64,000 nucleotides of DNA from Pseudogulbenkiania ferrooxidans 2002 (lineage in GTDB: Bacteria > Pseudomonadota > Gammaproteobacteria > Burkholderiales > Chromobacteriaceae). Where the stretch lies: NCBI RefSeq assembly GCF_000174355.1, contig NZ_ACIS01000007.1:62001-126000 (forward strand), read 5' to 3'. The notes under the pieces are model-generated. The model was not told the origin of the DNA, made no database searches, and saw only the letters and a program-made list of their open reading frames with translations. A program made the position numbers and the translations under genes. Shown one piece after another: positions 58,832 through 64,000 of this stretch. Each line of letters begins with the position of its first letter. The first letter of the stretch is position 1.

Positions 58832-59742
58832 GTGAAGCGTTTTATACCGACAAGTCCCGCGTGCGCGCCGCCTTCGAGCGCGCCGCGCCGAGTTACGACT
58901 CGGCCGCGGTGCTGCAGCGCGAGGTGTCGGACCGCATGGCGGCCCGCCTCGACTACATCAAGTTCAGTCCCAAGGTGATCCTCGACGCCGGCAGCGGCAC
59001 CGGCTACGGTGCGGCCGAGCTGCGTCGCCGCTATCCCGAGGCGCGCGTGATCGAACTCGATCTCGCCACCACCATGCTGCAAGCCTCGCGCGAGAAGCAA
59101 CAGGCGGGCGGCGGCCTGCTGGGTAAGCTGTTCAAGCGTGCCCAACCGTGGCAGTTGTGCGCCGACGTCGAATGCCTGCCGCTGGCCGACGCCAGCGTCG
59201 ACATGATCTGGTCCAACCTGGCGATCCAGTGGGTCAACATTCCGGACGGCGTGTTCGCCGAATTCCAGCGCGTGCTCAAGCCGGAAGGCATGCTGATGTT
59301 CTCGACGCTGGGGCCGGACACGCTGTTCGAGCTGCGCCAGTCCTTCGCCGGCGTGGACGGCGCCACCCACGTCAACCAGTTCATCGACATGCACGATCTG
59401 GGTGATGCACTGCTCAAGAGCGGTTTTGCCGAGCCGGTGATGGACATGGACAAGATCGTGCTGACCTACCCGCGGGTACGCGACGTGATGCAGGACCTGA
59501 AGGCCATCGGCGCACACAACGCCACCGCCGGGCGCGGGCGCGGCCTGATGGGCAAGCACAGCTGGCAGAAGGTCGAGGCGGCGTACGAACTGCGTCGCCA
59601 GGACGGCGCCTTGCCGGCTACCTACGAAGTGGTATACGGCCACGCCTGGAAGGGTGAGCCGAAGAAAAAGGCCAATCAGCTGCCGGATGGCCGCCAGGTG
59701 ATCGAGTTCATGAAACCCGGCGCGCGTCCGGGCGTCAAATAG
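58828..59742 (+). CDS. bioC: Malonyl-ACP O-methyltransferase
   Basis: A 304-residue SAM methyltransferase that methylates malonyl-ACP to start pimelate synthesis. VRAAFERAAPSYDSAAVLQREV at the N-terminus, motif I ILDAGSGTGYGAAEL, DMIWSNLAIQWVN and LMFSTLGPDTLFELRQSF identify BioC. It begins in an ATGA overlap with bioH and ends before a terminator. It is longer than E. coli BioC (about 250) by an insertion near residue 90 and a C-terminal extension. Confidence 0.95.
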   Translation: MSEAFYTDKSRVRAAFERAAPSYDSAAVLQREVSDRMAARLDYIKFSPKVILDAGSGTGYGAAELRRRYPEARVIELDLATTMLQASREKQQAGGGLLGKLFKRAQPWQLCADVECLPLADASVDMIWSNLAIQWVNIPDGVFAEFQRVLKPEGMLMFSTLGPDTLFELRQSFAGVDGATHVNQFIDMHDLGDALLKSGFAEPVMDMDKIVLTYPRVRDVMQDLKAIGAHNATAGRGRGLMGKHSWQKVEAAYELRRQDGALPATYEVVYGHAWKGEPKKKANQLPDGRQVIEFMKPGARPGVK

Positions 59743-59760
59743 GGCGGTCTCTGTGTTTGT

Positions 59761-59787
59761 CGGGCGGCGTGGCCGCCCGTTTGTTTT
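59761..59787 (+). terminator. Terminator after bioHC
   Basis: Stem CGGGCGGC / GCCGCCCG with a three-base loop, followed by TTTGTTTT, 18 bases after the bioC stop. Confidence 0.82.
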
Positions 59788-59803
59788 GGATATGAGGTAA
59801 AGG

Positions 59804-60715
59804 ATGATTGCACGTCGAACCCTGTTCCGGCTCGTGCCACTGCTGGCGCTGGTCTCTCTGAGCGCCTGCTCCGTGATGGGACCGGCCAAGCCCGAGGTCG
59901 CCGTGCCGGCCAAGCCGCTGCCCAGGCCGAAAATCGCCCTGGCACTCGGCGGTGGCGCAGCCAAGGGCTTTGCCCATATCGGTGTGATCAAGGTGCTCGA
60001 ATCGCACGGCATCGTGCCCGACATCGTCACCGGCACCAGTGCCGGGAGCGTGGTGGGCAGCCTGTACGCCGCCGGTTACAACGGCCTGCAGCTGCAGAGC
60101 ATGGCGATCAAGCTGGACGAGAGCAATCTGACTGATTTCACCCTGTCCACCAGCGGTTTCATCAAGGGCGACAAGCTGGCCGCCTTCGTCAACCAGGCCG
60201 TGGGCAATCGGCCGCTGGAAAAACTGGGCAAGCCGTTCGGCGCGGTGGCCACCGAGCTCGACAGCGGCCAGCGCGTGGTGTTCCGTCAGGGCAACACCGG
60301 CCAGGCGGTGCGCGCCTCGGCCAGTATTCCCAACGTGTTCCTGCCGGCCCTGATCGCCGGCAAGCGCTACGTCGACGGCGGTCTGGTCAGCCCGGTGCCG
60401 GTCAGCGCGGCGCGCGAGATGGGGGCCGACTTTGTCATCGCGGTGGACATTTCCGCCCGGCCACGCGCCGGTTCGGCCACCGGCTTCCTGTCGATCTTCG
60501 ACCAGAGCATCAACATCATGAACGTCACCGCGCTGGCGCAGGAGCTGAAGCAGGCCGACGTGGTGATCCGGCCACAGGTGCAAAACATGGGTTCGACCTC
60601 GTTCGAAGATCGCCACCAGGCGATCCTGGAGGGCGAAAAGGTAGCGTTGCAGGCCTTGCCGCTGATCCAGAAGCTGGTGCAGCAGAAGTCGGTGGCGATG
60701 GCGGCCGCCCGCTGA
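59804..60715 (+). CDS. Patatin-like phospholipase lipoprotein
   Basis: A 303-residue lipoprotein. Lipobox LSAC (Cys22) after a hydrophobic signal. The patatin domain has the oxyanion loop ALGGGAAKGFAHIG, nucleophile GTSAGSVVG and Asp in DGGLVSPVPV, as in RssA/YchK-type enzymes. It probably acts on membrane lipids at the periplasmic face; the natural substrate is unknown. GGTAAAGG lies just before the ATG. Confidence 0.9.
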   Translation: MIARRTLFRLVPLLALVSLSACSVMGPAKPEVAVPAKPLPRPKIALALGGGAAKGFAHIGVIKVLESHGIVPDIVTGTSAGSVVGSLYAAGYNGLQLQSMAIKLDESNLTDFTLSTSGFIKGDKLAAFVNQAVGNRPLEKLGKPFGAVATELDSGQRVVFRQGNTGQAVRASASIPNVFLPALIAGKRYVDGGLVSPVPVSAAREMGADFVIAVDISARPRAGSATGFLSIFDQSINIMNVTALAQELKQADVVIRPQVQNMGSTSFEDRHQAILEGEKVALQALPLIQKLVQQKSVAMAAAR

Positions 60716-60845
60716 GGTCGGTAGGGTGGCGCACTCGGCTCGCCCGCCTGGGCAAATGGCTTCATAATGACTTCTGCATGGCCGCGGTCGCGGCCATGGG
60801 CATCACTGCCGCTTCCACGCGCCCGCCCGACGACAGGAGAATCCG

Positions 60846-61502
60846 ATGATCACGCTCTACGGTGTCGCCCTCTCTCCATATTACAACAAGGTAAAGATCG
60901 CCCTGATCGAAAAAGGGGTGAACTTTCGCGAGCAGCCCGCCGCGCCGACGCAGGCCCCCGAGGTGCTGGCGTTGAGCCCGATGGGCAAGATTCCCTACGT
61001 CGATATCAACGGCCACGCCCTGGCCGAATCCGGCGCCATCCTGGAGTGGCTGGAAGACGCCTACCCGACCGCCGCGCTGTTGCCGCCGACGCCCAATGGC
61101 CGGGCTCACGCGCGCGAGCTGGCGCTGTTGCTGGAGCATTACGTGCTGACGCCGGCCAAGCCCTTGTTCGACCATGTGCTGTTCGGCTCCGCACTGGGCG
61201 AGGCCGAGCGCGAGCTCGCCGGTGGCGCCATCGAGTCCGGCATTGCCGCCGTGATGCGTCGCGCGCGGCTGACCCCGTGGCTCAGCGGGGCCGAGTTCAG
61301 TCATGCCGACATCAGCGCCGCCGCGCTGCTGCCGTCGGTGTCGCAGGCGTGTCGCCGCACGCTCCAGCGCGATCCGGTGCAGGCGGTGCCGGAGCTGGCG
61401 GCCTACCTGAAGGCGCTGGCGCAGCGCCCGAGCGTGGCACGCACCTGGCAGGAGCGTGACGTCGCCGTCGCCGCGTTCCAGGACGCGCGGCAGGCCGGCT
61501 GA
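60846..61502 (+). CDS. Glutathione S-transferase family protein
   Basis: A 218-residue GST. The thioredoxin-like N-terminal domain has ITLYGVALSPYYNKVKIALIEKG, the cis-Pro/glutathione site GKIPYVDING and ESGAILEWLED; the C-terminal domain is all-helical with SHADISAAAL. A Ser/Tyr in the first motif could activate glutathione. Class and substrate cannot be set from sequence. ATG 60846 has AGGAG nearby (gacaggagaatccg). Confidence 0.9.
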   Translation: MITLYGVALSPYYNKVKIALIEKGVNFREQPAAPTQAPEVLALSPMGKIPYVDINGHALAESGAILEWLEDAYPTAALLPPTPNGRAHARELALLLEHYVLTPAKPLFDHVLFGSALGEAERELAGGAIESGIAAVMRRARLTPWLSGAEFSHADISAAALLPSVSQACRRTLQRDPVQAVPELAAYLKALAQRPSVARTWQERDVAVAAFQDARQAG

Positions 61503-61566
61503 GCCCATACCCTCCTCCTTCCCGCTGGGCCGCCGTGTCCGGGCGGCTCGGCCCTTGGGGTCCGGT

Positions 61567-61576
61567 TTCGGCCAAC
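61567..61576 (-). repeat. GTTGGCCGAA word, intergenic copy
   Basis: Minus-strand copy, extended as GGGTTGGCCGAAA, 11 bases after the dinB stop. Confidence 0.6.
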
Positions 61577-61586
61577 CCTGGCCTGC

Positions 61587-62666
61587 TCAGCCGGTCTGCT
61601 CGTCGCCGTGAAACAGCGCCAGCTGGCGCGGTTCGGTTTCGTCCGCGGCGAGCCGCACGCCCACCCCCAGCAATCTGACCGGCTGCGCCCCGCGGGCGTG
61701 GCCGACCTGCAGCAATGCCGCCAGCGTGTCGCGACTCAGTTGCTGGCCCGCCTGTTCCACCGTGGTCTGGCTGAAGTCGGCAAACTTGAGCTTGACGCTC
61801 AGGCCGCGGAACGCGGGCTGGCCAGCACGCTCCAGGCGGTGCGCCAAGCGCTCCAGCAGTTCCGGCAATTTGGCCAGGCAGGCATCGAGGTCGGGCAGGT
61901 CCACCGCGTAGGTTTCCTCCACGCTGATCGATTTGCGCAAACGCTCGATGCTGACCGGGCGGGGGTCGATGCCGCGTGCCAGGGCGTGCAGGCGCTCGCC
62001 GAAGCGGCCGAAGTGACGCACCAGTTCCGCCAGTTCCCAGCCGCGCACGTCTTCGCAATGCCGCACCCCGAGCGCGTGCAGGCGTGACGCGGTGACGGCA
62101 CCGACACCGGGAATCTTCCCCACCGGCAGGGCGCGGACGAAGGCGTCGACGTCCTCGGGCCGGATCACGAACTGGCCGTCAGGCTTGTTCCAGTCGCTGG
62201 CCACCTTGGCCAGGAATTTGTTGGGAGCGATGCCGGCCGAGGCGGTGATGCCGATCTCGTCACGGATGCGACTGCGGATCGCTTCGGCCATCAGCGAGGC
62301 GCTGCCCTGGCAGTGCGGCCGGCCGCTGACGTCGAGGTAGGCCTCGTCCAGCGACAACGGTTCGATCAGTTCGGTGAAATCCTGATAGATCGCCAGGATC
62401 TGCTGGCTGGCCGTCTTGTAGCGTGCGAAGTCGGGGGGGATGATCAACAGCCGTGGGCACAGATGCAGCGCGCGCGCCGACGACATCGCCGAGCGCACGC
62501 CGTAGCGCCGCGCCAGGTAATTGCAGGTGGCGATCACGCCGCGGCTGTCGGGCTGTCCCCCCACTGCCAGCGGGATGTCGCGCCAGGCGGGCTGGTCGCG
62601 CATCTCCACTGCGGCGAAGAAGCAGTCGCAGTCGACGTGGATGATCTTGCGTTGCGGCAGGGCCAT
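61587..62666 (-). CDS. dinB: DNA polymerase IV (Y family)
   Basis: A 359-residue translesion polymerase. Catalytic carboxylates are in IIHVDCDCFFAAVE and LSLDEAYLDVS; the fingers/palm NYLARRYGVRSAM, the thumb helix-hairpin-helix (VGKIPGVGAVTASRLHALG) and little finger follow. The C-terminus lacks an obvious QLxLxF clamp motif, but PRQLALFHGDEQ provides QLALF, a good match to the beta-clamp binding pentapeptide. It follows the SelT/W-like gene after 19 bases. No LexA box was recognised upstream. Confidence 0.96.
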   Translation of the reverse strand: MALPQRKIIHVDCDCFFAAVEMRDQPAWRDIPLAVGGQPDSRGVIATCNYLARRYGVRSAMSSARALHLCPRLLIIPPDFARYKTASQQILAIYQDFTELIEPLSLDEAYLDVSGRPHCQGSASLMAEAIRSRIRDEIGITASAGIAPNKFLAKVASDWNKPDGQFVIRPEDVDAFVRALPVGKIPGVGAVTASRLHALGVRHCEDVRGWELAELVRHFGRFGERLHALARGIDPRPVSIERLRKSISVEETYAVDLPDLDACLAKLPELLERLAHRLERAGQPAFRGLSVKLKFADFSQTTVEQAGQQLSRDTLAALLQVGHARGAQPVRLLGVGVRLAADETEPRQLALFHGDEQTG

Positions 62667-62685
62667 GCTGCGGCCAACCTCGCTT

Positions 62686-62991
62686 TCAGAGCGGCGGGGT
62701 CGGTACGGCGTCGCTGTGGCCGAGCGATTTGTCCGGGGCGACACGGTCGCGTACCCGCTGCTTCAGTTCCTTGATGTCGGGAAAGCCGCCGTCGGCCTTG
62801 CGGTCCCACAGTTGCTCGCCGTCGAGGGTGATGCGGAACACGCCGCCCGAGCCCGGCTGGAGCGCCACTTCGGCCAGTTCCTTCTCGAAGGTGGTCAGCA
62901 GTTCCTGAGCCATCCACGCGGCGCGCAGCAGCCAGCGGCAGCCGGTACAGTACTGGATGGCAAGGCGGGGGAGTCGATCCGGGGTCGTCAT
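62686..62991 (-). CDS. SelT/SelW/SelH-family redox protein (Rdx-type)
   Basis: A 101-residue thioredoxin-like protein with the CxxC motif LAIQYCTGCRWLLRAAWMAQELL and GGVFRITLDGEQLWDRK, FPDIKELKQRVRD. It is the Cys form of the selenoprotein W-like family; the function is redox-related but unknown. The start is taken at MTTPDRLPR; an ATG at 63051 would add 20 residues. It is just upstream of dinB on the same strand, probably one transcript. Confidence 0.9.
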   Translation of the reverse strand: MTTPDRLPRLAIQYCTGCRWLLRAAWMAQELLTTFEKELAEVALQPGSGGVFRITLDGEQLWDRKADGGFPDIKELKQRVRDRVAPDKSLGHSDAVPTPPL

Positions 62992-63269
62992 GGTGGGCGT
63001 ATCGGGGTGATGGAATACGCCGTACAGCATAGCGGAAAGTGCTGTCTTCAAGGAGGGGAAGCCGCCGGTCCCGCGAGTCGCTTTATTGTATGACGGGCCC
63101 TTGGGGCCCGCTCCTCCATCTTAGACTTCTGTCGGGTGCAAACTTGACGCTGCGGTATATGCGGGGACCGGCGGTTTTGATTCCCTCGGCGAGTGTGCCC
63201 ATTAATGGGGCATCGGTAAAGCGAAATGGCCTTTCGACATTTTTTGTTGCACTGCAATGTGTCACATAA

Positions 63270-64000
63270 CTACAACGTTGTCGGCGTTTGCTGGCCGTTC
63301 GACACTACTACCGCGTTGTGCGACAGGTAACGGCTCATGGCGTGCTGCTCCAGCGGCTTGCTCAGGTGGAAGCCTTGCGCGTAGTCGCAGCCGATCTCGG
63401 CGAGGAAAGCCAGTTGCCGTTCGTTCTCGATGCCTTCGCCGGTGACCATGGCGCCGAGCGAATGCCCCATTGCCACGATCATGCGCACGATGGCGGCGTC
63501 CTGGTGGTTGTCCGGTACCTGGTCGAGGAACTGCTTGTCGATCTTGATCTTTTCCGCGGGGAAGCGGCGCAGGTAGCTGAACGAGGCGTAGCCGGTGCCG
63601 AAGTCGTCGATCGCTAGGCTCACCCCCAGCGCCTTGAGGCGGCGGATATTGTCTTCGATGCTGCCCGACTGGCGCAGCGCCAGGGTTTCGGTGACTTCCA
63701 GCTCCAGCGCCGAGGGGGGGAGGTGGGCGGTGGCCAGGATGCCCGCGACCAGGTCGGCGAAGTGCGGGTCTTCCAGTTGCAGCAGCGAGACGTTGACCGA
63801 GATGGTGAACTCCGGCTGCCCACCCTGCCGCCACTTGGCGGTCTGCTGACAGGCTTCGCGCAGCGCCCACTCGCCGAGCGGCACGATCACGCCGCTGTCT
63901 TCGGCCAGCGGGATGAACTCGCCGGGGGAGATGAAGCCGTGCTCGGGGTGGTGCCAGCGCAGCAGCGCCTCGGCGCCGCGCGTGCGGCGGGTTTTCAGGT
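63270..64000 (-). CDS. EAL-domain cyclic di-GMP phosphodiesterase, C-terminal part (runs off the window)
   Basis: The last ~243 codons of a protein whose start lies beyond 64000. It contains nearly a whole EAL domain: GAEALLRWHHPEHGF, PGEFIPLAEDSG, ISVNVSLLQLED, LELEVTETLAL, IDDFGTGYASFSYLRRFP, KIDKQFLDQVP and GEGIENERQLAFL are intact, so hydrolytic activity is likely. Domains N-terminal to EAL cannot be seen. The C-terminus has a short tail (NAVVVSNGQQTPTTL). Confidence 0.92.
   Translation of the reverse strand, partial: LKTRRTRGAEALLRWHHPEHGFISPGEFIPLAEDSGVIVPLGEWALREACQQTAKWRQGGQPEFTISVNVSLLQLEDPHFADLVAGILATAHLPPSALELEVTETLALRQSGSIEDNIRRLKALGVSLAIDDFGTGYASFSYLRRFPAEKIKIDKQFLDQVPDNHQDAAIVRMIVAMGHSLGAMVTGEGIENERQLAFLAEIGCDYAQGFHLSKPLEQHAMSRYLSHNAVVVSNGQQTPTTL

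Noticed and set aside
62992-63269. Possible small gene or RNA between the SelT/W-like gene and the EAL gene
   Set aside because: It holds a CGGGCCC/GGGCCCG hairpin and a CGAAA/TTTCG hairpin followed by a T run on the plus strand, but no frame with family similarity and no upstream plus-strand gene to terminate.

Overview
The window is a single GC-rich chromosomal stretch (very dense coding, short intergenic gaps) from a betaproteobacterium of the order Neisseriales, most likely Chromobacteriaceae-like. I infer this from gene order: hemC-hemD-hemX-hemY divergent from ppc; zwf-pgl-glk-hexR-pgi facing edd-eda; and cytochrome c4-resB-ccsB next to engB, as in Neisseria and relatives. No rRNA, tRNA, CRISPR array, prophage or complete insertion sequence was found.

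Layout. 1-3.4 kb: start of a type IV prepilin locus and PEP carboxylase. 3.6-7.6 kb: heme operon hemCDXY. 7.6-11.4 kb: a palindromic repeat, rsuA, a MASE1-PAS-GGDEF cyclase and a TetR regulator with a perfect palindromic operator. 11.4-12.7 kb: an AlaC-type aminotransferase. 12.9-20.6 kb: an aldo/keto reductase, a GtsABCD-type glucose ABC transporter and a two-component system. 20.7-27.1 kb: an accessory stress cluster (LonB-type protease, universal stress protein, second DnaK, second DnaJ). 27.3-36.0 kb: Entner-Doudoroff and glucose-6-phosphate genes (eda, edd, zwf, pgl, glk, hexR, pgi) with HexR-type operators. 36.1-37.1 kb: an alkyltransferase-like protein and a metallo-hydrolase. 37.3-41.0 kb: a complete siaABCD signalling operon. 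41.3-44.7 kb: a C39-like peptidase/partner pair, a LamB-type porin with its own HexR-type operator, and a GIY-YIG protein. 44.9-48.7 kb: system II cytochrome c maturation and cytochrome c4. 48.8-51.8 kb: engB, a structured 3' region (possible sRNA), rlpA, trmL, comF. 51.8-59.8 kb: a MITE-like element and biotin genes bioB, bioF, bioH, bioC, split by a GAF-GGDEF-EAL protein and a methyltransferase. 59.8-64 kb: patatin lipoprotein, GST-fold protein, dinB, SelT/W-fold protein and the C-terminal part of an EAL protein.

How it fits together. The porin, Gts transporter, Glk, Zwf, Pgl, Edd, Eda and Pgi make one route from external glucose to pyruvate and glyceraldehyde-3-phosphate. HexR-type sites in front of edd, zwf and the porin, plus 11-bp direct repeats at the gts promoter beside a two-component system, suggest joint control. 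Four proteins here make or break cyclic di-GMP.

The most unusual signal is a 10-base word, GTTGGCCGAA, found 16 times by eye on both strands, six times in intergenic DNA. By a rough hand estimate less than one copy would be expected. It behaves like a DNA uptake sequence, but I know of no such dialect outside Neisseriaceae. Two families of small palindromic (MITE-like) elements are also present.
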